The notes: a model not told the origin generated them from the sequence alone. A stretch of 64,000 nucleotides of DNA from JBBECE01 sp040881985 (GCA_040881985.1 JBBECE010000029.1:1-64000), one strand, 5' to 3'. Shown: positions 6,479-15,240, counted from the stretch's first letter. Program-made: numbers and translations.

Positions 6479-7282
6479 CTATTTAGGAACGGAAGGCGGG
6501 GCGTGCCAGAGGAAGGGCGTCCGGCCACGCAGGATGGCGTCGATGTCCGGGCTGAACGGGCCGCCTTTCGAGGCGTGAACTGCGATCGGCGGCATGAGCG
6601 TCAGCGGGGCGCGGATGCCTATGGTGCCGCGAATGAAGATGCGGAACGCCGGCGCGCCCGAGTGAGGGGCGAGTGGCAAGATGTCGATGCCGCCGAAGCG
6701 GCAGGCGAAGGCTTCGAGCAGCAGCGCGAGCGAAGCCGCGCGATGAACGAAGATCGCTTCCCCGCCGGGCCTGATGACGGAAGCGGCGGTCGCAACCCAG
6801 CGGTCGAAGTTGTCCGGCGTCTGGGCGTGGGCGAGCGGCGCGTTCGCGGAGACGGTTGCGGTGGCGGGATCGTAAAAGGGCGGGTTGGCGATCACCGCGT
6901 CGAAATGGCCGGCAAGGAAGCCGGACCTGGCGCGCGCCGCTGCGTCAGCGGTCGCGTCGGCGTCGAGCGTCGCGGCGCGAGCGGAAAAGCCGTTGGCGCC
7001 GATGTTGCGGGCGCAGAGCTCGAGCATGGTCCGGTCGGTATCGGAAAAGGTTGCCGAGAGGCGGGGGTTGTGCGTCAGGGCAACAAGTCCCGCGACGCCG
7101 GCGCCGCAGCCGAGATCGAGCAGACGCCCCTGCCCGACCCGGACCGAAGCGCCGAGAAGCACCGAATCGAGGCCGGCGCGGAAGCCGTCGACGGGTTGCT
7201 CGACGGTCAACCGGCCGTCGAGGAAGCCGTCGCGTGTGACAGAAAGCGGTTTTACATCGGGCGAAGGCTGGTCTAACGACAT
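6479..7282 (-). CDS. TrmN6-like tRNA1(Val) adenine-N6 methyltransferase
   Basis: A 267-residue class I SAM-dependent methyltransferase. The SAM-binding LLDLGCGAGVAGL motif is near residue 60, and the amino-methylase motif NPPFY is near 132. An N-terminal DGFLDGRLTVEQPVDGFRAG stretch and overall length match the TrmN6/YfiC family, which modifies A37 of tRNA1-Val. It is divergent from the polyprenyl synthase gene and precedes the S49 peptidase by 28 bases on the same strand. The exact tRNA target is inferred from family. Confidence 0.8.
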   Translation of the reverse strand: MSLDQPSPDVKPLSVTRDGFLDGRLTVEQPVDGFRAGLDSVLLGASVRVGQGRLLDLGCGAGVAGLVALTHNPRLSATFSDTDRTMLELCARNIGANGFSARAATLDADATADAAARARSGFLAGHFDAVIANPPFYDPATATVSANAPLAHAQTPDNFDRWVATAASVIRPGGEAIFVHRAASLALLLEAFACRFGGIDILPLAPHSGAPAFRIFIRGTIGIRAPLTLMPPIAVHASKGGPFSPDIDAILRGRTPFLWHAPPSVPK

Positions 7283-7381
7283 GTCGGCCCCTTCCGCGGG
7301 CGCGCCAACCTAGCAAGAGCGTCTGCCGGGCGGCAAGAATTCTGGGCCGAGGAACGTGAAAGGCGCGATCCGCCGAATGCG

Positions 7382-8401
7382 ATGCTGAACGACCAGGTTA
7401 TCGCGGCCGAACGGGCGCGCCGGGCGACGAGCCTCGACCGGCTGGTCGACTATACGCGGGCCGACATGGGCCGGGTCAACGAAATGATCGTCGAACGCGC
7501 CGCCTCGCATGTGCAAATGGTGCCGGAGATCGCGCGCTATCTGATCGAGGCGGGCGGTAAGCGGCTGAGGCCGATGCTGACGGTCGCGTCCGCGCGGCTC
7601 TTCGGCGGGCAGTCGGGCCACCAGATCAATTACGCCGCGGCGGTCGAATTCATGCATACGGCGACGCTGCTGCACGATGACGTCGTCGACGACAGCGACC
7701 GGCGGCGCGGCAAGCCGGCGGCGAGGATCGTCTGGGGAAATCCGGCGAGCGTGCTGGTCGGGGATTATCTGCTCGGCCAGGCCTTCATCATGATGGTCGA
7801 GACCGCCGATATCGAAGCGCTCGGGGTCTTGTCGCGGGCCGCGGCGGTGATCGCCGAGGGCGAGGTGTTCCAGCTTGCCAAGACGGGCGACCTCGGCACG
7901 ACAGTCGAGGAGTATTTCGCGGTGATCCGGGCCAAGACCGCGGCGCTTTTCCAGGCGGCGACCGAGGTCGGGGCGATGGCGGGCGGGGCGGATGCGGCGG
8001 GCCGGGCGGGGCTCAAGGCCTTTGGGCACGAACTCGGCACCGCCTTCCAGCTGGTCGACGACGTGCTCGACTATGGCGGAGTGGCGGGCGCGCTCGGCAA
8101 GAATACCGGCGACGATCTGCGCGAGGGCAAAATGACGCTGCCGGTGATCCTGGCACTCGAACGCGCCAGCGAAAACGAGCGGATCGAAATCGCCGGCGCG
8201 CTCGGGGACGGCGCGCTTGGCGAAGCGGCGGTCAAGGCGATCGTCGCCATCATGCAGAAGCACGGGGCGCTCGCCGACACGCTCGGGGAAGCCGAGCGCT
8301 ACGCCGGGCGGGCGCGGGCGGCGCTCGAAGCGCTGCCGGCGACGAGCGGGCGCGAGATCCTCGCGGACATCGCGGATTTCTGCGTCTCGCGCGCCTACTA
8401 A
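7382..8401 (+). CDS. Polyprenyl (octaprenyl/decaprenyl) diphosphate synthase
   Basis: A 339-residue all-helical trans-prenyltransferase that extends farnesyl or geranylgeranyl diphosphate with IPP to the long chain used as the quinone tail. The first aspartate-rich motif LLHDDVVDD is at about 96-104 and the second QLVDDVLDY at about 222-230; GGKRLRPML near 58 binds IPP. The chain-length residue before the first motif is a small one, as in long-chain synthases. It pairs functionally with ubiA at 49464. Its stop codon overlaps the ispE stop by four bases. Confidence 0.9.
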   Translation: MLNDQVIAAERARRATSLDRLVDYTRADMGRVNEMIVERAASHVQMVPEIARYLIEAGGKRLRPMLTVASARLFGGQSGHQINYAAAVEFMHTATLLHDDVVDDSDRRRGKPAARIVWGNPASVLVGDYLLGQAFIMMVETADIEALGVLSRAAAVIAEGEVFQLAKTGDLGTTVEEYFAVIRAKTAALFQAATEVGAMAGGADAAGRAGLKAFGHELGTAFQLVDDVLDYGGVAGALGKNTGDDLREGKMTLPVILALERASENERIEIAGALGDGALGEAAVKAIVAIMQKHGALADTLGEAERYAGRARAALEALPATSGREILADIADFCVSRAY

Positions 8402-9282
8402 TTCAGTCTTTCGGTGAGCAAGGGAGTTGCGGCGATCCAGTAAGCCGGGAACGCTGGGCGTAAGTCGCGCGCGGCCTGCATCGCCTGGGTGCCGGAGCCA
8501 TAAAGGCCGAAGACGGTCGCGCCCGATCCCGACATGCGCGCGAGCACGCAGCCCTGGGTGCCCGCGACCGCGCCCTTGATGACGCCGATCGCGGGAGCGA
8601 TTGAGATGGCTGCCGCTTCGAGGTCGTTGCGGGTGTCGGCGAGCCAGAGCGAGAGGACCGAGAGATGATCGAGCCCGTCGGGCAGCGGCGGCATCGGCGC
8701 GTTCGAAGGGTGTCCGAGGCGGCGGAAGACTTCGGCGGTCGGCACCGGCAGCAACGGATTGACCAGCACCAGGTGGAAGCGGGGAGCAACCGCCAAGGGG
8801 CGGACGATGTCGCCGACCCCGCTGATCTCGCAGGCTTGCGACAAGAGGCACATGGGCACGTCGGCGCCGATGGTGGCGGCGAGCCCGATCAGGCGGGCCG
8901 GATCGGGGGGCCGCGTCGATAGCCGCGACATGATGCGCAGCGCCGCCGCGGCGTCGGCCGAGCCTCCGCCGATGCCCGAAGCGACCGGGAGCATCTTGTT
9001 GAGCACAATCGCGACCCCGCCTTTGACTTGCCCGGGCCACTCGGCACGGAAAGCGTCAACAGCGCGCCGGATCAGGTTGCTGTTGCTGGCTCCGAGCCCG
9101 GCGGCGAACGGGCCTTTCAATTCGAGCCGGTCGGCTGAGGCGGGCAAGGCTTCGAGCTCATCGGAAAGCTCGGTGAAGACGGTCAGCCCATGCAGTTCGT
9201 GAAAGCCATTATCGCAACGGCCGACCACATGCAGGGCGAGGTTGATCTTGGCCGGCGCGGGCTCAACCAGGGCTTCGGCCAT
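8398..9282 (-). CDS. ispE: 4-(cytidine 5'-diphospho)-2-C-methyl-D-erythritol kinase
   Basis: A GHMP-family kinase of the MEP isoprenoid pathway; it phosphorylates CDP-methylerythritol. The 294 residues show EPAPAKINLALHV at the start and the glycine-rich ATP loop PVASGIGGGSADAAAAL near 98, plus a third motif MSGSGATVFGLYG near 247. It starts four bases after the stop of the TPR gene, so they are likely one transcript. Prenyl precursors from this pathway feed the adjacent polyprenyl synthase. Confidence 0.92.
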   Translation of the reverse strand: MAEALVEPAPAKINLALHVVGRCDNGFHELHGLTVFTELSDELEALPASADRLELKGPFAAGLGASNSNLIRRAVDAFRAEWPGQVKGGVAIVLNKMLPVASGIGGGSADAAAALRIMSRLSTRPPDPARLIGLAATIGADVPMCLLSQACEISGVGDIVRPLAVAPRFHLVLVNPLLPVPTAEVFRRLGHPSNAPMPPLPDGLDHLSVLSLWLADTRNDLEAAAISIAPAIGVIKGAVAGTQGCVLARMSGSGATVFGLYGSGTQAMQAARDLRPAFPAYWIAATPLLTERLN

Positions 9283-9286
9283 GCCC

Positions 9287-11041
9287 CTATTGATCCGCCT
9301 CGATGGCGGCCTGATCGCCTTCCGGGGTGGCTGCCTCGGCTTCGAGCACGGCGTCGAGGCCGACAGCGAGCTTGCGATCGATCCGCTCCAGCATGCCCGG
9401 CTCGTCCGGCCCGAGGTCGCGGGCGATGGCCCATTGATAGCGCGCCTCGAGTTTGCGCCCGACCCGCCAGAGGGCGTCGCCCAGATGGTCGTTGATGGTC
9501 GGGTCGTCCGGCATGAGCAGGACCGCGCGCACGAGAGTTGCCAGCGCCTCCTCGAAGCGGCCGAGGCGATAATAGGCCCAGCCGAGGCTGTCGATGATGT
9601 AGCCGTCGCTTGGCCTCAAATCGACGGCGGTTTCGATCATCCCCAGCGCCTCGTCGAGATTGAGGCCCTGATCGACCCAGGAATAGCCGAGATAGTTGAG
9701 TACCTGCGGCTGTTCGGGATTGAGCTCGAGGGCCTTGCGGAAATCCGGCTCGGCGCGGTCCCAGAGCTTGGCGCGCTCCCAGGAAATGCCGCGCACATAA
9801 TAGTAGCGCCAGTCGGAAGCGGCTTCGCCGCCGGAAATATCGAGCGCCCTGGTATAGGCTTCGGCGGCGGCCTCGTACTCTTTGTCGGCGCGCAAAATGT
9901 CGCCCAGCGCGTAGACGGCCTCGAGGCTGTCGGGATGCAGGTTGGCGATGTTACGCAGCGAGGCGATGGCGTCGGCGCGCTCGCCGAGTTCCTCGAGATT
10001 GAGTGACTTGGCGATGATCGCAGACATGCGCAGCGGCGATTCCGGGGCGACCTCGTCATAGACGAGGTTGGCGGTCTCGAACCGGCCGGCGCGCTCGAGC
10101 ATATCGCCGAGGGTGATCGAGACGACGTCGGCATCGGGATCGAGGTAAAGCGCCAGGCGCAGGAATAGAATGCCGAGGTCGGAGACATTCTCGGAGCCGA
10201 TGGCAGTGCCGAGGCCAAGCAACATTTCGGCGGCGCCTTCCTGGACATTCTCGGCGAACTTGCCAGGGCGCCGGCCCGAGGCGACCGCGTCGGCCACGAT
10301 CTCGGTCAGCGGATGGGTGAGCCCGCTGGCGGCGAAGGCGTCGAGGACTTCCCCCGCCTTGCCGAAATCGCCGCTGTTGGCAAGGGTCCGCGCATAGGCC
10401 TCGACAATGCGGAAGACGAGGGGGTCTCCCTCATAGGCGACGCCAAGCAGGCGCAGCGCCTCCTCCTCGTCGCCCGCAAGGTCGGCCATAAGGCCGCGAT
10501 GAAATTGCAGGAACTCGGCGAAGCCTTCCTCCTCGATCGAGCCGATGCGGTCCTCGGCCTCCTCGATCCGGCCGGCGCCGAACATCGCCCAGCCGTCGAG
10601 CACGTTGCCGGTGATGCCGAGCAGCGTCGAGGTGCTCATCGCGTCGAGGAGATTGACCGCGGAAGTGTAGCGGCGCTCCTTCAGGGCCACGGCGCCAAGC
10701 AGCAGCCGGGCGAGCTCGTGGTCGGGCTGCAGCTCGATCAGCCGCTGCGCCGAGGCGGCGGCGCGGGTGATGTCGCCGGCCGCGGCAAGCGAGATGAAGG
10801 CGCGATCGACGAGAAGCGGATTGTTCCAGTCGTTGTTGAGGGCCTCCAAATAGAACTGCGCGGCGATGTCGTGGCGGCGGTCGACCGACGCGCCGCGCCC
10901 GGCGAGGAAGCTGCCGGAGGACGAGGGCAGCCGCAATTCCATGAGTTCCGGATCGCTGCCCTCCCCGCCAAGGCCTCGAGGGGCGATGGCAAGGCTCAGC
11001 AAGACAATGAGGGCTGGGATGGCGTGGTTCGGTCGGATCAA
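9287..11041 (-). CDS. Exported tetratricopeptide-repeat protein
   Basis: A 584-residue protein made largely of helical tetratricopeptide repeats, for example HELARLLLGAVALKERRY, then ALDISGGEAASDWRYYYVRG and the terminal LGYSWVDQGLNLDEAL and LGWAYYRLGRFEEAL. From TTG at 11041 it begins with basic IRPNHAIPALIVLLSLAIA, a plausible signal peptide, so it probably works in the periplasm or outer membrane as a scaffold. Longer readings to 11662 would run over the divergent uracil-DNA glycosylase gene and are rejected. Such TPR proteins precede ispE in many alphaproteobacteria. Partner unknown. Confidence 0.8.
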   Translation of the reverse strand: MIRPNHAIPALIVLLSLAIAPRGLGGEGSDPELMELRLPSSSGSFLAGRGASVDRRHDIAAQFYLEALNNDWNNPLLVDRAFISLAAAGDITRAAASAQRLIELQPDHELARLLLGAVALKERRYTSAVNLLDAMSTSTLLGITGNVLDGWAMFGAGRIEEAEDRIGSIEEEGFAEFLQFHRGLMADLAGDEEEALRLLGVAYEGDPLVFRIVEAYARTLANSGDFGKAGEVLDAFAASGLTHPLTEIVADAVASGRRPGKFAENVQEGAAEMLLGLGTAIGSENVSDLGILFLRLALYLDPDADVVSITLGDMLERAGRFETANLVYDEVAPESPLRMSAIIAKSLNLEELGERADAIASLRNIANLHPDSLEAVYALGDILRADKEYEAAAEAYTRALDISGGEAASDWRYYYVRGISWERAKLWDRAEPDFRKALELNPEQPQVLNYLGYSWVDQGLNLDEALGMIETAVDLRPSDGYIIDSLGWAYYRLGRFEEALATLVRAVLLMPDDPTINDHLGDALWRVGRKLEARYQWAIARDLGPDEPGMLERIDRKLAVGLDAVLEAEAATPEGDQAAIEADQ

Positions 11042-11174
11042 CGCGGTCTTTCGGTCGATGCGGGGGGCGCGGCTTGGTTGGCGCAAAGATTGGCGGTTTT
11101 GAGGCGGGGTGGCAAGCCAGTGACGGGGATTTGTCCCCCCGGTCCGGCCCGGACTGGCCCGGCGAGTAGCGCCC

Positions 11175-12020
11175 ATGCTAGGGCTGAGGCAGGAGATTTC
11201 CGTGCCGACAAACGATCCCGCCCCGGACCGCGCTGAACTCCTCGCCATCCTCGAATGGTATCGGGCCGCCGGGGCGACGGCAGCGCTGAGCGAGACGAGC
11301 CTCGACCGACTCGCGGCCGGGCCAGCGGCGCGTTCGGCGCGGGTTGCGGCGCCGGCGAATCTCGCTTCGGCGAACGGCGCGCCGGAGGCGGGCGAGGCGA
11401 GGTTACAGCCGGACGCCGGCACAATCGAGGCGGCCCGCGCGCTCGCCGCGGCGGCGCCCGATCTTGAAACGCTCGAACGCCTCCTCGACGGATTCGACGG
11501 CTGCCCGCTGAAGCTTCGGGCGACCAGGCTCGTGTTCGCCGACGGCAACCCGCAAGCGAAAGTAATGCTGATCGGGGAAGCCCCGGGGCGCGACGAGGAT
11601 TTGCAGGGCAAGCCGTTCGTCGGGCGCTCGGGGCAGCTGCTCGACCGGATTCTGAAAGCCATCGGGCTCGACCGGGGCTCAGTCTATATTGCCAATACCG
11701 TCCCCTGGCGGCCGCCGGGCAACCGCATCCCCTCCCCGGCCGAGCTCGCGGTCTGCCGGCCGTTCCTCGAGCGGCAGGTGGAACTTGTCGCGCCGAAGAT
11801 CGTGGTGGCCCTCGGAGGGGCATCGGCAAAACATCTTTTCGGCACCGACACTGGCATTTTGCGCCTCAGGGGCCAATGGCGCGAGCTCGAAATCGGCGCA
11901 CACCGATGCATGGCGATGGCAACGCTGCATCCGGCCTATCTGCTGCGGCAGCCGGCGCAGAAGAAACTCGTCTGGCGCGACATGCTGTCGCTCAAGGCGC
12001 GGCTCGAGGTCGACGCCTAG
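11175..12020 (+). CDS. Family 4-type uracil-DNA glycosylase
   Basis: A 281-residue base-excision enzyme that removes uracil from DNA. The catalytic-site motif GEAPGRDEDLQGKPFVGRSG lies near 133, the NTVPWRPPGNR region near 174, and the minor-groove motif HPAYLLRQPAQ near 254. In canonical family 4 enzymes four cysteines hold a 4Fe-4S cluster; here only three Cys are visible (in GCPLKL, AVCRPF and HRCMAM), so the cluster may be absent. The N-terminal 100 residues are alanine-rich and poorly conserved. GTG at 11202 is an alternative start. Confidence 0.85.
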   Translation: MLGLRQEISVPTNDPAPDRAELLAILEWYRAAGATAALSETSLDRLAAGPAARSARVAAPANLASANGAPEAGEARLQPDAGTIEAARALAAAAPDLETLERLLDGFDGCPLKLRATRLVFADGNPQAKVMLIGEAPGRDEDLQGKPFVGRSGQLLDRILKAIGLDRGSVYIANTVPWRPPGNRIPSPAELAVCRPFLERQVELVAPKIVVALGGASAKHLFGTDTGILRLRGQWRELEIGAHRCMAMATLHPAYLLRQPAQKKLVWRDMLSLKARLEVDA

Positions 12021-12232
12021 CGCAAGGCGTCGACGACCGGCCGGCGGGCGCTGGCGTGGGCGGCGGGGACCAAAAGGCCGCTCATCAGATAGAGCAGCGT
12101 CGACTTGCCGGAGCCCGAAGGGCCGGTGACGACCGTAAGCATGCCGGGTTCGATAGCGAGGCGATCGATGACAATGGCGTCCGCCCCCTTCCCGCCGAAG
12201 CGGTGGGCGAGATTCTCGATCGCCAGACGCAT
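12017..12232 (-). pseudogene. Truncated ABC transporter ATPase (N-terminal fragment)
   Basis: A 71-residue remnant with a normal ABC ATPase start (MRLAIENLAHRFGG) and a perfect Walker A motif TGPSGSGKST, ending about 25 residues later in unrelated sequence. The Q-loop, signature and Walker B motifs are all missing, so it cannot be an active ATPase. It resembles LolD/MacB-type ATPases. It starts 5 bases after the periplasmic protein at 12238-12684. A shorter paralogous remnant lies at 12801-12896. The stop overlaps the udg stop by four bases. Confidence 0.75.
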
Positions 12233-12237
12233 CGGCG

Positions 12238-12684
12238 TCAGCCGTTGCCGTAGCCGTAAAACGACTCGGTCAGGCGGAGACGGGAGACGAAGCCGAGCTC
12301 CTCGTCGCGATAGGTGCCGAGGCGCAGCGTGCCGGTCGCGCGGATCGGGTAGGTGAACGGGATGACCGAAATGACGTCGCTCGTGTAGACCGAGGCGATG
12401 TCCCCGGGCCAGGCCGCCTCGGAATCGCAGAAGGGGCAAACCGCCGTCGGCACCCCGGTGAGCACGAAGAATTTCGATTCGGCTTTGAGCGGGGGCGCCA
12501 TGAAGCCCTCGACCGTGATCACCAGCTCGGCGAGGAAGAGGGCGTAGGGGGAAAAGGTCAGGTCATCGTTGTAGAGATCGCCCAGCCGCACGCCTTCGAT
12601 GGCGCGGGCGGGGATCGCGGGCAGCACAACCGCAGCCGCGGCAGCGGCGAGAAACGTACGGCGGCGAATAGGTTTTCGGATCAT
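12238..12684 (-). CDS. Exported periplasmic protein with a CPFC motif
   Basis: A 148-residue protein with a twin-arginine-like signal (RRRTFLAAAAAAVVLP, with RRR before a hydrophobic core and cleavage near AIPARA). The mature part contains VCPFCDSEAAW, a C-x2-C pair, and ends in a conserved RLGTYRDEELGFVSRLRL stretch. It could bind metal or take part in thiol chemistry in the periplasm, and is reminiscent of DUF3299-type proteins linked to ABC transporters; this is tentative. It is followed by the truncated ATPase, so the transporter it served is probably lost. Confidence 0.6.
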   Translation of the reverse strand: MIRKPIRRRTFLAAAAAAVVLPAIPARAIEGVRLGDLYNDDLTFSPYALFLAELVITVEGFMAPPLKAESKFFVLTGVPTAVCPFCDSEAAWPGDIASVYTSDVISVIPFTYPIRATGTLRLGTYRDEELGFVSRLRLTESFYGYGNG

Positions 12685-12746
12685 CGGCGCAATCCAGCAA
12701 TCATCAGCCTAGCACATTCCTTTTGTCACGAATATGACGGCGGACG

Positions 12747-12768
12747 AAAAAAGGGCCCGGAGCCGGGC
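12747..12768 (-). terminator. Intrinsic terminator, minus strand
   Basis: On the minus strand a GC stem (12763-12768 with 12755-12760) is followed by a run of six T (12752-12747). It lies downstream of the decayed ATPase remnant at 12801-12896 and shields the gene at 12238-12684 from read-through. Confidence 0.65.
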
Positions 12769-12800
12769 TATTTGCCGTGGCCCAACGTCCCGCCCCTGCA

Positions 12801-12896
12801 TCACGCCGAAAGCGGCATGTTCCCAATCCGGATGATCCGGTTCGGCCCGGCGGCGGCGCCAAAGCTACGGGCGAGGCCCTCGATCTCGAGGCGCAT
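12801..12896 (-). pseudogene. Second ABC ATPase remnant (first 20 codons)
   Basis: A 31-codon frame starting MRLEIEGLARSFGAAAG, paralogous to the MRLAIENLAHRFGG start of the fragment at 12017-12232, then running into unrelated sequence before Walker A. It is preceded by a remnant of the same periplasmic-protein tail (12902-12985) and followed by an intrinsic terminator. It is a decayed duplicate with no likely function. Confidence 0.6.
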
Positions 12897-12901
12897 GAAA
12901 A

Positions 12902-12985
12902 TCAGCCGCAGGCATAAGACGCTTCGGCCAGCCGGACGCGAGAGACGGAGCCGAGCTCGTCGTCGCGAAAAATGCCGAGGCGCTG
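12902..12985 (-). pseudogene. 3' remnant of a paralogue of the CPFC-motif periplasmic protein
   Basis: The last 27 codons read QRLGIFRDDELGSVSRVRL and end EASYACG, matching position by position the tail of the intact protein at 12238-12684 (LRLGTYRDEELGFVSRLRL, ending FYGYGNG). No upstream part is present because the plus-strand MFS gene begins close by. Together with 12801-12896 it shows a duplicated gene pair that has been mostly deleted. Confidence 0.6.
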
Positions 12986-13031
12986 GCGTTCGGACGGCGT
13001 GCGTATTATGAGCGGCGCCGAAAGGCGTAAA

Positions 13032-14285
13032 ATGACCGATCTCGTCAAGGTATCGGCGCTGCTGCTCGGCTCGGCGTTGCTGATGTTCGCGGGCGGGCTG
13101 CACGGGCTTCTGACCGCGATCCGCGGCGGGCAGGAAGGGTTTTCGCTGGTCGCGCTCGGGCTGATCGGGACGAGCTGGTCGGTCGGCTTCGTCGCCGGCA
13201 CGATCCTGGTGCCGCAGCTCGTCAGCCGGGTCGGGCATGTGCGGTCGTTCTCGGTGATGGCCTCGGTCGCCTCGATCGTCATCCTCGTTAATGTGATGTT
13301 CGTCGAGCAATACTCCTGGATTCTGCTGAGGGCGGTCTCGGGCTTCTGCTTTGCCGGAGCGGCGATGGTTGTCGAGAGCTGGCTCAACGAGGTCACCACC
13401 AACCAGCGGCGCGGCACGGTGTTCGCGGCCTATATGATGGCAAACCTCGCGGCGGCGACGGCGGGGCAACTGGTGCTGGCCTGGGTCGGGGTAGCGGGCT
13501 TCATGGCGTTCGTGCTCGGGGCCGCCGCCTACTCGCTGGCGGTGCTGCCAACGGCACTGTCGCTCAGCCCGCAGCCGCGGCCGCTGGTCCGGGCGAGCCT
13601 CGATCTCGGGCTGCTCTGGCGAACTTCGCCGATCGCGCTCGTCGCGGCATTCGCCGTCGGAGTGACGGGCGGAGCGTTCGGGACGCTGGCGCCTGTTTAC
13701 GGAGTGATTGTCGGGCTCTCGAGCGAGACGGTGGTCTATCTGATGAGCCTTTCGATCGTCGCGGGCGCCGTGGCGCAGCTGCCATTCGGGCGCGCTTCGG
13801 ACCGGATGGACCGGCGCATCGTCGTGATGGCAACGTCGCTGCTGGCGGCGGCCGCGGGGGTTTTGATGGTTCTGCTCGATCCGGGCGAGGGTTGGGTCAT
13901 CTACGGGCTCTTCGGGCTTTACGGGCTCGCGGCGAACTCGATCTATCCGGTGGCGGTGGCGCACGCCAACGACCATGTGCGGGACGGCAATTTCGCGACC
14001 GTCGCGGCAGGGCTGTTGCTGCTTTTCGGCATCGGGCTGGCGCTCGGACCACTGTTCGCGTCGGCGGCGATGACGATCCTGGGGCCGGTCTACTTGTTCA
14101 TGGTGACCGCGGCGGTGCATGCCGGGCTGGCGGGGGCGGCGTATCTCAGGATGCAAATCCGGCGGAAGCCGCAACTCGAGGCGCGCGCGCCGTTCCAGCT
14201 GGTGCCCGCGGGACGCGACTTGACCCCGCAAACGATCGCGCTCGACCCGCGCATCGACGAGGAGCAGACCGGCCCGCCGGCGTGA
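13032..14285 (+). CDS. Major facilitator superfamily transporter
   Basis: A 417-residue inner-membrane protein with about 12 hydrophobic segments and the MFS inter-helix motif near the middle (GRASDRMDRRIVVM, about 256-269). An Arg-rich cytoplasmic loop splits the two halves near residue 180. The ATG at 13032 follows AAGGCG and starts MTDLVKVSALLLGSALLMF, directly entering helix 1. The C-terminal 40 residues are polar. The substrate cannot be read from sequence; this group of single MFS carriers is common in Hyphomicrobiales. moaB follows 20 bases later on the same strand. Confidence 0.85.
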   Translation: MTDLVKVSALLLGSALLMFAGGLHGLLTAIRGGQEGFSLVALGLIGTSWSVGFVAGTILVPQLVSRVGHVRSFSVMASVASIVILVNVMFVEQYSWILLRAVSGFCFAGAAMVVESWLNEVTTNQRRGTVFAAYMMANLAAATAGQLVLAWVGVAGFMAFVLGAAAYSLAVLPTALSLSPQPRPLVRASLDLGLLWRTSPIALVAAFAVGVTGGAFGTLAPVYGVIVGLSSETVVYLMSLSIVAGAVAQLPFGRASDRMDRRIVVMATSLLAAAAGVLMVLLDPGEGWVIYGLFGLYGLAANSIYPVAVAHANDHVRDGNFATVAAGLLLLFGIGLALGPLFASAAMTILGPVYLFMVTAAVHAGLAGAAYLRMQIRRKPQLEARAPFQLVPAGRDLTPQTIALDPRIDEEQTGPPA

Positions 14286-14305
14286 CGGCGGGGCCGGGTT
14301 GAGCG

Positions 14306-14857
14306 ATGATGGCCGAGATGTTCAAGTCCAAGATCGACGAGACCAAGGCTTTCATTCCGCTCGGCATCGCGGTGCTGGCGGTCTCCGACACGCGCACGTT
14401 CGAGACCGACACGTCGGGCGCATTGCTGAAGGAAATGATCGAGCGGGACGGGCACCGGGTCGTCGAGCGCGCAACCGTCAAGGACGACAAGGCGGCGATT
14501 GCAGCGGTGGTGAAGGCCTGGGCCGCCGATTCCGAAATCGATGTGATCATCACGACCGGAGGCACGGGCTTTGCCAAGCGCGATGTCACGCCCGAGGCGA
14601 TCGAGCCGTTGTTCGACAAGCGGATGGAAGGCTTCTCGGTGCTCTTCCATCAGTATTCGGCGCAAAATATCGGTACCTCGACACTGCAGTCGCGGGCGAC
14701 GGCGGGGCTGATCGGGGAGACGCTGGTCTTCTGCCTGCCGGGCTCGCGCGGCGCGTGCCGGGACGGCTGGGAGGGAATCCTGAAGCACCAGCTTGACGCG
14801 CGGCACCTGCCCTGCAACTTCATCGAGATCATCCCGCGGTTGGCGAACAAAAGCTGA
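14306..14857 (+). CDS. moaB: Molybdenum cofactor biosynthesis protein B
   Basis: A 183-residue MogA/MoaB-fold protein that binds molybdopterin and likely adenylylates it. Family motifs are ITTGGTGFAKRDVTPEAI (about 91-108), and SRATAG and FCLPGSRGACRDGW further on. The start could also be Met2 or Met5. The stop overlaps the next start by one base (TGATG). Its activity in cofactor synthesis is inferred from the family; other mo genes are not in the window. Confidence 0.88.
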   Translation: MMAEMFKSKIDETKAFIPLGIAVLAVSDTRTFETDTSGALLKEMIERDGHRVVERATVKDDKAAIAAVVKAWAADSEIDVIITTGGTGFAKRDVTPEAIEPLFDKRMEGFSVLFHQYSAQNIGTSTLQSRATAGLIGETLVFCLPGSRGACRDGWEGILKHQLDARHLPCNFIEIIPRLANKS

Positions 14858-15240
14858 TGGGCGCCCGCGCCAAGGCGATCGAGGGAGAACTTCTGGCCTT
14901 CTCCGCGACCTTTCCGGGAGCGGCAATCGAGACGCCCTGGGACAATTCGGTCGTCAAGGTGCGCGGCAAGGTCTTCGTCTTCTTCGGCGGAGCGGCCGGG
15001 CCGAAAGACGCGCTCTCGATGACGGTGAAGCTGCCGATTTCGGCGGAAATGGCCCTCACGCTTCCCGGGGTCGAGCCGGCGGGCTACGGGCTCGGCCGTT
15101 CAGGCTGGGTTAGCCTCCGGCAAGCCAATGCCGGACTGATCGATGTGCGAACCTGCAAGGGCTGGATCGCCCAGAGTTATCGGGCGGTGGCCCCGAGAAA
15201 GCTTGGGGCGCTGGTTGGGGATTTTGGACCGAGAGGGTGA
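14857..15240 (+). CDS. MmcQ/YjbR family protein
   Basis: A 127-residue small protein of the YjbR fold (double-wing DNA-binding-like). Recognisable features are the PGAAIETPWDNSVVKVRGKVF stretch (18 onward, shown in part), then FFGG and the terminal WIAQSYRAVAPRKL region. The molecular role of the family is not established. It is translationally coupled to moaB by the one-base overlap. It ends 121 bases before the radical SAM gene. Confidence 0.8.
   Translation: MGARAKAIEGELLAFSATFPGAAIETPWDNSVVKVRGKVFVFFGGAAGPKDALSMTVKLPISAEMALTLPGVEPAGYGLGRSGWVSLRQANAGLIDVRTCKGWIAQSYRAVAPRKLGALVGDFGPRG

Noticed and set aside
7310..9040. 576-codon minus-strand frame
   Set aside because: Antisense to the polyprenyl synthase gene and out of frame with ispE; no recognisable domain.
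12801..14231. 476-codon minus-strand frame
   Set aside because: Mostly antisense to the MFS gene with low-complexity Arg/His sequence; only its last 31 codons are kept, as an ABC remnant.
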